NCBI GenBank assembly: GCA_023230905.1
Contig: JALNWL010000055.1
Span: 1-12,689 of the forward strand
DNA from: Syntrophales bacterium
GTDB lineage: Bacteria > Desulfobacterota > Syntrophia > Syntrophales > UBA2251
DNA: 12,689 nt
Direction: 5' to 3'
Under the pieces are notes generated by a model. The model saw only the letters and a program-made list of their open reading frames with translations. It did not search any database and had not been told where the DNA came from. Shown in pieces: positions 5,824-12,402 of this stretch; position 1 is the stretch's first letter, and each line of letters starts with the position of its first letter. The position numbers were made by a program, and so were the translations under genes.

Positions 5824-6918
5824 TCATGCAATTTTCTGTCTCATGGTGAAGCCGATGAACAGGCACACTCCAAACCCGATGATGAGGGCTGGAATGCCGT
5901 ATGGGCCGACCCCGGCCGGCGAACTGGCCAGGCCGAAATTGTGGGCGATCCCGGCCCCGACGATCATCCCCATCACAAAGACGGCGGCGTCGCCGTCGCC
6001 CTCGCCCGACAGGAAAAGCTGACGGCCGGGGCATCCTCCGGCCAGACAGAAAGCCAGACCCGAGAGGGCCATCCCCAGGAAATTCCAGAGTTGCATCGTG
6101 TGGGCGACGGGCTGGCCTTCGAATCCCGGCTTGAACTGTCCGAGGAGGAAATTGACGATCCAGGCGGTCACGATGAGGGCTACGAATCCCGACAGGAGAT
6201 GCGTCTGGCGGAAGAGCACGAAATCCCGGATGGCCCCCATCGTGCAGAAGCGGCTCCGCTGGGCGAGAAAGCCGATCAAGAGGCCCACGCCCAGGGAAAT
6301 GAACAGGGGGGCATGCATCGAGCCCGGACCCTTGAGGCTGTAAAAAAGCACGCCGCTTTTCGCCTCGCCGGCGATCGGGGGAAAGACAAACAAAAGACCG
6401 AGCAGCCCCGCCATGAGCAGGGGGAGCATCCACCCCGCGGCCGTGTGCGTTTTTTGGGTCCGTCCCAGGTTGTATCCGCCCTTCAGGAACAGGGTGCCGA
6501 TCCAGACGCCGAAGACGAGGCCCAGCAATCCGAGGATGGCGTTCCCGTCTCCACCCGCCAGCCGCAGCGCCGCCCGCCAGGGGCAACCGAGAAAGACGAG
6601 CGCCCCGATCATGGCAAAGACGCCGAGAAAGAAGCGGACGATCGGCGCCGAACCCAGGCGGGGCCGGAACTCCTTGAACAGGTATGCGGCAAGGAGCGAC
6701 CCCAAGACGAAGCCGATGATTTCGGGACGGATGTACTGGACCACGTCCGCCCGATGAAGACCGAGGGCCCCGGCGATGTCCCTCTCGAAACAGGCGACGC
6801 AAATCCCCATATTTCCCGGGTTTCCCAGCTTCTGCAGAAGCGGCGCCAGGATGCCGATGCCAATGCCGACCCCAATGATGCCCCAACTCCCCGCAAAGAT
6901 GTTTTTCATTTTTCCCAT
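5824..6918 (-). CDS. yedE: YedE/YeeE-family putative selenium transporter
   Basis: This 364-residue polytopic membrane protein belongs to the YeeE/YedE (Sulf_transp) family; the selenium-associated YedE branch is suggested by GNMGICVACFERDIAGALGL near the N-terminus and by the neighbours. An internal duplication is visible: CVACFERDIAG (about 40-50) parallels RFCTMGAIRDF (about 223-233), and GCPWRAALRLAGGDG (111-125) parallels GCPGRQLFLSGEGDGD (295-310). Conserved cysteines C43, C112, C225 and C296 correspond to the type of residues that relay thiosulfate in YeeE. The start at 6918 is set by AGGAGG six bases upstream; the frame is open to 7026 but that region overlaps the promoter. A strong promoter with an embedded inverted repeat lies at 7012-7049, so this gene and the tusA-like gene form a separately controlled unit. 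The substrate (selenite, a Se-thiol or thiosulfate) is not determined by the sequence. Confidence 0.92.
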   Translation of the reverse strand: MGKMKNIFAGSWGIIGVGIGIGILAPLLQKLGNPGNMGICVACFERDIAGALGLHRADVVQYIRPEIIGFVLGSLLAAYLFKEFRPRLGSAPIVRFFLGVFAMIGALVFLGCPWRAALRLAGGDGNAILGLLGLVFGVWIGTLFLKGGYNLGRTQKTHTAAGWMLPLLMAGLLGLLFVFPPIAGEAKSGVLFYSLKGPGSMHAPLFISLGVGLLIGFLAQRSRFCTMGAIRDFVLFRQTHLLSGFVALIVTAWIVNFLLGQFKPGFEGQPVAHTMQLWNFLGMALSGLAFCLAGGCPGRQLFLSGEGDGDAAVFVMGMIVGAGIAHNFGLASSPAGVGPYGIPALIIGFGVCLFIGFTMRQKIA

Positions 6919-7011
6919 CGAACTCCTCCTTCCGTCCATTTTCCGACCATCTTTAAAAAGTCTCTTCTTTTGCGTTTCCATCCGCACGAGGGGTTGCCGC
7001 CGCGCACTCGC

Positions 7012-7049
7012 CTTATAGGCAGGCAATATGAATATGTCAAATTCATATT
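7012..7049 (-). promoter_or_regulatory. yedE promoter with operator-like inverted repeat around the -35 box
   Basis: On the minus strand TTGACA (7035-7040) and TATAAG (7012-7017) are separated by exactly 17 bp, a near-consensus sigma-70 promoter that is unusually strong for this GC-rich chromosome. The -35 box fills the 7-base spacer between perfect 9-bp arms, AATATGAAT (7025-7033 on the plus strand) and ATTCATATT (7041-7049). A dimeric protein bound here would cover the -35 box, so repression is the simplest reading. Transcription would start about 85-90 bases before the yedE start codon. Confidence 0.75.
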
Positions 7050-7065
7050 AGTAATAGATGACAAC

Positions 7066-7131
7066 AAACGATCGAGTTCGTTTATCCGCCGGGACAACGT
7101 CGGGACGCTGTTATTTGATCTTGTCAACAAG
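7066..7131. repeat. Two short inverted repeats between DUF3343 and the yedE promoter
   Basis: AAACGA (7066-7071) and TCGTTT (7078-7083) form 6-bp arms around six bases. CTTGT (7120-7124) and ACAAG (7127-7131) form 5-bp arms around two. Both lie downstream of the DUF3343 stop codon and upstream of the yedE promoter. Either could be a secondary operator; neither has the T-run of an intrinsic terminator. Confidence 0.3.
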
Positions 7132-7155
7132 GAAGGGGACCGCTCTGATCCGACC

Positions 7156-7386
7156 TCACTTCAGGGGGTGGACGGCGTCGATCTCGACCTGACCGTCGAG
7201 CGCCGCCAGGATGCGCTCCCTGAGTTCGGAGCGGAAGCGCAGGCACACGCCGCAATCCGAGCTGATGTGCCGGGGCACGGGAATCAGTTTGTGGGGCAGG
7301 CCCGCCGCCAGCAGGATCTTTTCCGCCTTGATGGCGTAACTGACCGACTGGAACAGGAGCACCCCGTAGCTCTCTTCCGGCGTCAT
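7156..7386 (-). CDS. DUF3343 putative Se/S carrier protein
   Basis: This 76-residue protein matches the DUF3343 family (putative Se/S carrier-like): the opening GVLLFQSVSYAIKAEKIL, then LIPVPRHISSDCGVCLRF, with a CGxC pair at C45 and C48. The family is small, cytoplasmic and found beside yedE, yedF and cysteine desulfurase homologues in selenium-using anaerobes, but its biochemistry is essentially unknown. The length is complete. Its ATG overlaps the yedF stop codon (ATGA, 7383-7386) and it has no strong ribosome site of its own, so it is probably translated by coupling to yedF. The CGxC pair resembles the CGTC motif of YedF next door, which suggests that selenium or electrons are exchanged between the two; that link is an inference. 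Confidence 0.88.
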   Translation of the reverse strand: MTPEESYGVLLFQSVSYAIKAEKILLAAGLPHKLIPVPRHISSDCGVCLRFRSELRERILAALDGQVEIDAVHPLK

Positions 7387-8000
7387 GGCTGGACCAGCCG
7401 TCCCGCCCGGGACATCAGGGCGGCGATGTCGTACATGTTGGAAATCGTGCCGACGGCGACATCGGCGGTGAGATTGAAGTAGTTCGTGCAGGTTCCGCAG
7501 ACGAGCATCTCCACGCCGGCGGCGGCCAGCGCCTCGAGGTCTTCGAGCGCCGGGGAGTCCTTCACGGCGAGACGGACACCGCCGTTGTAGAAGATGATCG
7601 CGTCCGGCTTCCGCTCCTGCTCCCCGAGCACATGCAGAAAGGCCCGGACGAGAAGGCCGCCCAGTTCGTCGTCCCCCCGGCCCATCCGGTCCGAGGACAG
7701 AACGACCACAAACGGGCCGGACGCGGCGGCCTCGCTACCGCAAGATGTCAAATCGGCTTCGGCCCGGCTCAGGTCCGCCCCCGGCCGCTTCGTCAGGCGG
7801 ATCCGGAAGGTCCCGTCCCCCGGATCCGCCGTCTGGACATCGCAGCCGCTGCTCACTCCCAGGCGGCGCACGTTTTCCCGGGCGATCGCGTTGTCCACGA
7901 TCACGAGCACGCTCGCCTCACGCTCCAAGGCCCTCTTCGCCAGGATCACCGGCTGCGGACAGCCCAACCCCCGGGCATCGACGATTTCACCCTCGCTCAT
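7383..8000 (-). CDS. yedF: Selenium metabolism protein YedF (TusA-like domain plus CGxC domain)
   Basis: This 205-residue protein has two parts. Residues 4-72 form a TusA-like domain with DARGLGCPQPV and the carrier cysteine at C14. Residues 96-200 form a DsrE-like alpha/beta domain, which begins with VVVLSSDRMGRGDDELG and contains the redox-type motif CGTC (C168, C171) followed by NYF. Size and order match the YedF selenium-metabolism family, which co-occurs with SelD across genomes; its role is thought to be handling of reduced selenium. The start at 8000 follows AGGAGG by 8 bases; the open frame upstream overlaps the desulfurase gene and is rejected. It lies 79 bases after the desulfurase gene and overlaps DUF3343 by 4 bases, so these three are one transcription unit. 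No in-frame UGA is present: the key residues here are cysteine, not selenocysteine. Confidence 0.92.
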   Translation of the reverse strand: MSEGEIVDARGLGCPQPVILAKRALEREASVLVIVDNAIARENVRRLGVSSGCDVQTADPGDGTFRIRLTKRPGADLSRAEADLTSCGSEAAASGPFVVVLSSDRMGRGDDELGGLLVRAFLHVLGEQERKPDAIIFYNGGVRLAVKDSPALEDLEALAAAGVEMLVCGTCTNYFNLTADVAVGTISNMYDIAALMSRAGRLVQP

Positions 8001-8079
8001 CCCCTTTTCCTCCTGAGGCCATCCTGACGCATCATGCTTCAAATTCGGACGTCCGGCGGGGTTGCCGACATCGACCGGG

Positions 8080-9237
8080 CTACCAGGCCCGCAACCGGCC
8101 CACCGCCTCCACGGCGGTCCGGATCTCCGCCTCGGTGTTGAAGTAGCCGAAGCTGAAGCGGAGGGTGCCCGTGGGCGCCGTTCCGATCGTCCGGTGGGCC
8201 GCCGGGGCACAGTGCAGACCAGGCCGGGAGAGGATCCCGAACCGCTCGTCCAGCTTTAGCGCCGCCTCCGCCGGATCGAGACCCGCGATCCGGAACGAGA
8301 CGACGGGCATCTGCCGGGAGGCCGCCTTCGGACCGTAGACCGTCACGCCGTCCAGGTCCCGGAGGCCGGCGAGAAACTTCTCCGTCAGGGCCTCTTCGCG
8401 GCGGCGGATGTCGTCCACGCCCTGAGCGGCCACGAAACCGGCACCGGCGGCCAGACCGGCGATGCCGACGGTGTTCAGGGTGCCCGCTTCGTAGCGGTCG
8501 GGCATGAAGGCGGGCTGCTCCTCGAACTCGGATCGGCTCCCCGTGCCGCCCCGCATGAGGGGAGCGATCCCTCCTTCCAGCCCTTCCCGGATGTAGAGTC
8601 CGCCCGTCCCCTGGGGGCCGAAGAGCGACTTGTGCCCGGTGAAGGCGAGCAGATCGATCCCCATCGGGCCGACATCAATGGGCAGGGCGCCGGCCGTCTG
8701 CGCCGCATCGACACAGAAGAGGATCCCGTGGTCCCCGGCGATCCGCCCGATCTCGGCCACCGGCATAATCGTCCCCGTAACATTGGAGGCGTGGGTGAGA
8801 AAGACGGCCTTCGTCTCCGTCCGGATCGCCGCCCGGACGTCGTCGGGGTCCAGTTCGCCGGCGGCGGAGCAGGAAACGACCGTCAGGGCGACGCCCGCGG
8901 CCTCGAGGGCGCGCAGGGGACGCATGACGGAGTTGTGCTCCATGCCGGACGTGATCACGTGGTCGCCGGGCTTCAGGAGCCCGACAGCGGCGATGTTGAG
9001 GGCCTCCGTCGCGTTTTTCGTCAGAACGATGCGGAGGGAATCGTCGACCCCCAAGAGTCCGGCCAGGATCTCCCGGGCCGCGAAGATCACCCGGCCCGCA
9101 GCGATGGACAGCCGGTGGCCGGAACGCCCCGGGCTCCCGCCACCGTCCTCCATGAACCGCCGCATGGCCCGCAGGGTTTCGGGGGGCTTCGGACAGGAGG
9201 TCGCGGCGTTGTCGAAGTACAGGAGGTCCTGGGTCAT
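8080..9237 (-). CDS. Cysteine desulfurase family protein (class V aminotransferase, selenium-cluster type)
   Basis: This 385-residue PLP enzyme begins MTQDLLYFDNAATSCPKP, as in class V desulfurases. It shows the PLP-stacking histidine in MEHNS (H101), the PLP-binding D177 in CVDAAQ, the Schiff-base lysine K203 in TGHKSLFGPQG and the catalytic cysteine C343 in RPGLHCAPAAH. The compact active-site loop and overall sequence suit the smaller desulfurase subfamily found with yedE/yedF and DUF3343, rather than housekeeping IscS. It should remove S from cysteine, or Se from selenocysteine, as an enzyme-bound persulfide or perselenide, probably to pass to YedF or SelD; selenium specificity is inferred from the neighbours. 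The start at 9237 has AAGGG about 7 bases upstream. A weak promoter with an inverted repeat lies in the 151-base gap before it. Confidence 0.92.
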   Translation of the reverse strand: MTQDLLYFDNAATSCPKPPETLRAMRRFMEDGGGSPGRSGHRLSIAAGRVIFAAREILAGLLGVDDSLRIVLTKNATEALNIAAVGLLKPGDHVITSGMEHNSVMRPLRALEAAGVALTVVSCSAAGELDPDDVRAAIRTETKAVFLTHASNVTGTIMPVAEIGRIAGDHGILFCVDAAQTAGALPIDVGPMGIDLLAFTGHKSLFGPQGTGGLYIREGLEGGIAPLMRGGTGSRSEFEEQPAFMPDRYEAGTLNTVGIAGLAAGAGFVAAQGVDDIRRREEALTEKFLAGLRDLDGVTVYGPKAASRQMPVVSFRIAGLDPAEAALKLDERFGILSRPGLHCAPAAHRTIGTAPTGTLRFSFGYFNTEAEIRTAVEAVGRLRAW

Positions 9238-9276
9238 ACCTTAGCCCTTTCGCCACCGCTTAAGAATCCGGCCGGC

Positions 9277-9311
9277 CCCCTCGAAATAAGGGAGCGAGGG
9301 GCATAAGTCAA
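9277..9311 (-). promoter_or_regulatory. Predicted promoter and operator-like repeat for the desulfurase-yedF-DUF3343 unit
   Basis: On the minus strand TTGACT (9306-9311) and TATTTC (9283-9288) are 17 bp apart, a fair -35 and a weak -10. Perfect 7-bp inverted arms, CCCCTCG (9277-9283) and CGAGGGG (9295-9301), surround an 11-base spacer and cover the -10 region. A weak -10 with an overlapping dyad suggests regulated expression, perhaps by the adjacent LysR protein. The leader would be about 40 bases long. Confidence 0.4.
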
Positions 9312-9388
9312 ATGCATTTTTTCGATGGATCCCGCGTCATCATCGGAAATCCGCATGATCGGGACGGCGCCTCAACGCGGAACGCGGC

Positions 9389-10327
9389 TTACGGGTGGAC
9401 GGAATCGTCCGGGGAGACCTGACGGATGAAATCGAGAAAGAGCCGCTGGTGGCGAAGAAACGCGGCCTGACGGCGGAAAATCAGATGGAAGGCCCGGTCG
9501 ATCCGCCAGTCCGCCACGGGGCATTCGCGCAGGAGCCCCTGGCCGATTTCCCGCCGGACGGCACGGACGGAGAGGATCGAGACGCCGAGGCCCGCCAGGA
9601 CGGCCTCCTTGATCGCCTCGGAGCTGCCCAGCTCGGCAATGAGGTTGAAGGCGGAAAGCTCGACCCCGGCCTGGTCCCGGAGGTACCCCGCCAGGATATC
9701 CCGCGTCCCGGAGCCCGGCTCCCGGAGAACGAAGGGCTCGGCCGTTAGTTCCGCCTGGGAGACGGATGCCTTCCGCGCCCAGCGGTGGTCGGCCGGGACG
9801 ACGAGGATCAGCCGGTCGCGCCAGAGTGGCTCCGCCGCCAGTTTGGCGTGCGACGGCTTCCTGCCGATGATGCCGAATTCGCGCTCGCCGTTCAGAATCA
9901 GGTCCTGCACCTCCTGGCTGTCGGCGGTCTGCACAAAGACGCGGATCTGCGGGCACCGGCTGCGGAAGCGGCTGAGCACGGCGGGTAGGATGTAGGTCGC
10001 CGGAATCGTGCTCGCGGCCAAGGCGATGTCTCCCCCCTCGTGTTCGCGCACGCGGGCGATCCTGTCGCGGGCGTCTTCGCGCAGCTTGAAGACCCTGCGG
10101 GCGTAGTCGTAGACGACCCGCCCCTCGGGCGTAAGGGTGACGCCCGACTTTTCCCGGATCGCGACCGGCGCCTCCAGGGCGCCCTCCATGTTCTGGATGT
10201 GCTTGGTCAGGGAGGGCTGGGACAGGTTCATCCGCCTGGCGGCGCGACTGAAGTTCCCTTCCTGCACGAGAAAAACGAGGGCCTCCAGCTGCTGCAGAGA
10301 GATATTTCTGAAGGCGTCGGATCTCAT
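9389..10327 (-). CDS. LysR-family transcriptional regulator (selenium-cluster associated)
   Basis: This 312-residue protein has a winged helix-turn-helix at about residues 8-68 (QQLEALVFLVQEGNFSRAARRMNLSQPSLTKHIQNME) and a two-lobed periplasmic-binding-like effector domain from about 98 to 302 (DIALAASTIPATYILPAVLSRF, then GIIGRKP, REPGSGTRD and ELGSSEAIKEAVLAGLGVSIL). The AASTIPATYILP and EPGSGTRD segments are typical of CysB/CysL-like sulfur regulators, and also of the LysR type often found in selenium clusters. The length is standard. The start codon overlaps the stop of the preceding flavoprotein gene (ATGA, 10324-10327). LysR proteins usually control divergent or adjacent genes, so the desulfurase promoter 150 bases downstream and the yedE promoter are candidate targets. 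The effector is unknown; a reduced sulfur or selenium compound is a guess. Confidence 0.92.
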   Translation of the reverse strand: MRSDAFRNISLQQLEALVFLVQEGNFSRAARRMNLSQPSLTKHIQNMEGALEAPVAIREKSGVTLTPEGRVVYDYARRVFKLREDARDRIARVREHEGGDIALAASTIPATYILPAVLSRFRSRCPQIRVFVQTADSQEVQDLILNGEREFGIIGRKPSHAKLAAEPLWRDRLILVVPADHRWARKASVSQAELTAEPFVLREPGSGTRDILAGYLRDQAGVELSAFNLIAELGSSEAIKEAVLAGLGVSILSVRAVRREIGQGLLRECPVADWRIDRAFHLIFRRQAAFLRHQRLFLDFIRQVSPDDSVHP

Positions 10328-10827
10328 GGCGCCGGCTCTCCCGCATTCCCGCCGTCCCGTTGCGACAGGGGCGGCGCGCATTTCCCCGTGACCGACGCGA
10401 TGGCGACCCGGAGAATGAGGGTCTGGTGGAGCGAACGCGCCGCATAGGTCCACGGACCGGCCCCGCCGTATTTTTCCATCAGGAGATCCAGGGATTTTTC
10501 GACCTCCGGAGAATCGTCGATCAGACAGGCCCGGCCGTAGCCGATGACGCTGCGATACCGCGTCGTCCAGCGGCAGGCCTCGCCGGCCGCGACGATTTCG
10601 TCCAGGATGTCCATCTCGAAGCAGACCCGGTCGTTCTTTCGGAGGAGGTCGATCTTCCGGCCCTTCCTGCCCGTATGGAAATGCAGGACGCGATCCCGGT
10701 AGGCGAAATGCATGGGGACGATGTAGGACACGCCGTCCTCGGCCAGGGCCAGGCGGCAGACCGGGGCCGCGGCCATGATGGCTTCGAGGATCTTGAAGTC
10801 CTTGATTTCCTTGTCCTGACGGGACAT
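10324..10827 (-). CDS. Pyridoxamine 5'-phosphate oxidase family (NimA-like FMN-binding) protein
   Basis: This 167-residue protein belongs to the split-barrel flavin-binding superfamily. The opening ILEAIMAAAPVCRLALAEDGVSYIVPMHFAYRDRVLHFHTGRKGRKIDLLRKNDRVCFEMD is the classic FMN-binding half of NimA-like/PNPOx-like proteins, followed by WTTRYRSVIGYGRACLIDD. Members bind flavin or haem, and some reduce nitroimidazoles; most have no proven substrate. The start at 10827 has a purine-rich GGGGGAAGGG immediately upstream. It overlaps the LysR gene by four bases, so the two are co-translated, and the flavoprotein is therefore likely to be a functional member of, or a sensor for, the selenium cluster. 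A role in Se or nitro-compound reduction is possible but unproven. Confidence 0.9.
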   Translation of the reverse strand: MSRQDKEIKDFKILEAIMAAAPVCRLALAEDGVSYIVPMHFAYRDRVLHFHTGRKGRKIDLLRKNDRVCFEMDILDEIVAAGEACRWTTRYRSVIGYGRACLIDDSPEVEKSLDLLMEKYGGAGPWTYAARSLHQTLILRVAIASVTGKCAPPLSQRDGGNAGEPAP

Positions 10828-10852
10828 CCCTTCCCCCTTCTTTTTTTTTGCA

Positions 10853-10882
10853 TGCGTACCATGTCCCGTCCGGTCCTGTCAA
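10853..10882 (-). promoter_or_regulatory. Possible promoter of the flavoprotein-LysR unit
   Basis: A perfect -35 TTGACA (10877-10882, minus strand) is present. The best -10 by position is TACGCA (10853-10858) at 18-bp spacing, which is poor, so activation by a regulator or a different sigma factor is possible. It lies 26 bases before the start codon at 10827. Confidence 0.35.
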
Positions 10883-10919
10883 TCGATCCGGGTGCGCCCC
10901 CGTCCCATGACCCGCCGGC

Positions 10920-10961
10920 AAACGGGCCGTTTCCGGGGCAGGGTCTCCCCCGGCCGGGGGA
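10920..10961. repeat. Two perfect palindromes in the divergent intergenic region
   Basis: AAACGG and CCGTTT (10920-10932, one-base centre) and TCCCCCGG and CCGGGGGA (10946-10961, no spacer) lie 13 bases apart, in the middle of the 234-base gap between the minus-strand flavoprotein gene and the plus-strand methyltransferase gene. They may be operators for either direction or cruciform-forming DNA. Neither is followed by a T-run. Confidence 0.45.
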
Positions 10962-11061
10962 AAGGGCGCCTGCGCAAAAAAATGGGAATCACGCCCCGAG
11001 ACAACGGCGCGCGAGGACGCGGGCTTCCCATTTAAGCGGCGTTGTGCTATGAGAACGCTCG

Positions 11062-12402
11062 ATGGATCGAAACCCGGACGCAATGGAGCTGTGGCGGCAG
11101 GAACGCCCGCTCGTCATCCCCTGCCCGCGGGGCGCCGCCCCCGGCTTGGCGGCGGAGGTGGCGGGCCTGGGATTTCCGGTCCGGGCCGAAACCGACGCCG
11201 CCGTCGAGACGGCCGGAACGTTCGACGACACGCTGAAGCTCAACCTTCATCTGCGCACGGCGCAGCGGGTGCTCTTTCTCCTCCAGGCCTTTCGGGCCAC
11301 GACGCCCGGGGAACTCTACGGGGGACTGCTCGACCTCCCCTGGGAGGCCATCCTCCCCGACGACGGCTACGTGAGCGTCACCTCGGCGGTGGACCACCCG
11401 ACGATCCGGGACTCGCAGTTCGCCAACGTCAAGTGCAAGGACGCCATCGTCGACCGGATCCAGAAGGTCCGGGGCCGGCGGCCCGATTCCGGACCCGAAC
11501 GGACGCGGTCGGTCGTTCATCTGTACTGGCGCGGGAAGGACGCCCGGATCTACCTGGACACCTCGGGAGAGCCCCTCTCGCGGCGCGGCTACCGCCTGAT
11601 CCCGCTGGACGCCCCCCTGCAGGAGACCCTGGCCGCGGCGCTCGTCCGGGCCACGGCATGGAACGGGACGGACCCGTTCGTCAATCCCATGTGCGGGAGC
11701 GGCACGCTCGCCATCGAGGCGACCCTGATCGCCCGGCGAATCGCGCCCGGCCTGGGGCGGTCCAACTTCGGGTTCATGCACGTCCGGGGTTACCGCGCGG
11801 CGGCCTGGCAGGCCCTCCGGGAGGCGGCCCGGCTGGAGGTGCTCGCCAAACCGGAGGGACGGATCGTGGCCACGGACATCCGCCCGGAGGCCGTGGAGGC
11901 GGCGCGCCGGAACGCCCGCGCCGCCGGGGTGGACCGCTCGATCACGTTTACCGTCTGCCCGTTCGAGCACACCCCGATCCCGCCGGGCCGGGGGACGCTG
12001 ATCCTGAATCCCCCCTACGGGGAGCGGATGGGCGAGCTGGCCGCCCTGGGGGATACCTACCGGGCGATCGGCGACTTTCTCAAGCACAAGGCCCCGGGCT
12101 GCCAGGGCTTCGTATTCACGGGGAACCCGGGCCTCGCCAAACAGGTCGGGCTGCGCACCCGGCAACGGCTCGTCTTCTACAACGGCGGCATCGAGTGCCG
12201 GCTGTTGCATTACGACCTCTACGCGGGCAGCCGGAAAGTGCGCGAGGGGAGCGCGGTCCCCAATGCGGACGGTGAAGAATCCCGGACCCAACGGCCGCTG
12301 GAACGCGCCCGTCCCGCCCCGGCTCCGTCAGTCGGCCGTGGACCCGCTCCAAAAACACGATGGATTGAAACGCATGCAAAAAAAAGAAACCCCCGGCGGT
12401 AA
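11062..12402 (+). CDS. THUMP-domain class I SAM-dependent RNA methyltransferase (RlmL-type)
   Basis: This 446-residue protein has an N-terminal ferredoxin-like/THUMP region (about 15-170, including LHLRTAQRVLFLL) followed by a Rossmann methyltransferase domain. SAM motif I is DPFVNPMCGSGTLAIEA (204-220), the acidic motif is ATDIRPEAVEAARRNA (270-285), and motif IV is the catalytic LNPPYGER (315-322), as in N2-guanine methyltransferases. It matches the RlmL half of E. coli RlmL/RlmK (23S rRNA G2445), as in single-domain relatives; the RlmK half is absent. The exact target is not certain from sequence. Residues from about 395 to 446 form a basic, Pro/Arg-rich tail unlike the family core. The start at 11062 has no good ribosome site, and the ATG at 11083 is an alternative. 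The final 29 bases overlap murI, so the two are probably one operon. Confidence 0.9.
   Translation: MDRNPDAMELWRQERPLVIPCPRGAAPGLAAEVAGLGFPVRAETDAAVETAGTFDDTLKLNLHLRTAQRVLFLLQAFRATTPGELYGGLLDLPWEAILPDDGYVSVTSAVDHPTIRDSQFANVKCKDAIVDRIQKVRGRRPDSGPERTRSVVHLYWRGKDARIYLDTSGEPLSRRGYRLIPLDAPLQETLAAALVRATAWNGTDPFVNPMCGSGTLAIEATLIARRIAPGLGRSNFGFMHVRGYRAAAWQALREAARLEVLAKPEGRIVATDIRPEAVEAARRNARAAGVDRSITFTVCPFEHTPIPPGRGTLILNPPYGERMGELAALGDTYRAIGDFLKHKAPGCQGFVFTGNPGLAKQVGLRTRQRLVFYNGGIECRLLHYDLYAGSRKVREGSAVPNADGEESRTQRPLERARPAPAPSVGRGPAPKTRWIETHAKKRNPRR

Noticed and set aside
5941..7482. Long plus-strand open frame opposite yedE and its promoter
   Set aside because: It is charged, low-complexity and antisense to a clearly conserved membrane protein; GC-rich codon bias keeps the opposite strand open.
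5588..9237. Selenocysteine (in-frame UGA) in the TusA-like protein, YedF, DUF3343 or the desulfurase
   Set aside because: All key positions are encoded as cysteine and the reading frames are full length without internal UGA.
11047..12291. Long minus-strand and alternative plus-strand frames over the methyltransferase gene
   Set aside because: They are Arg/Pro/Gly-rich shadows; only the 11062-12402 frame carries family motifs.
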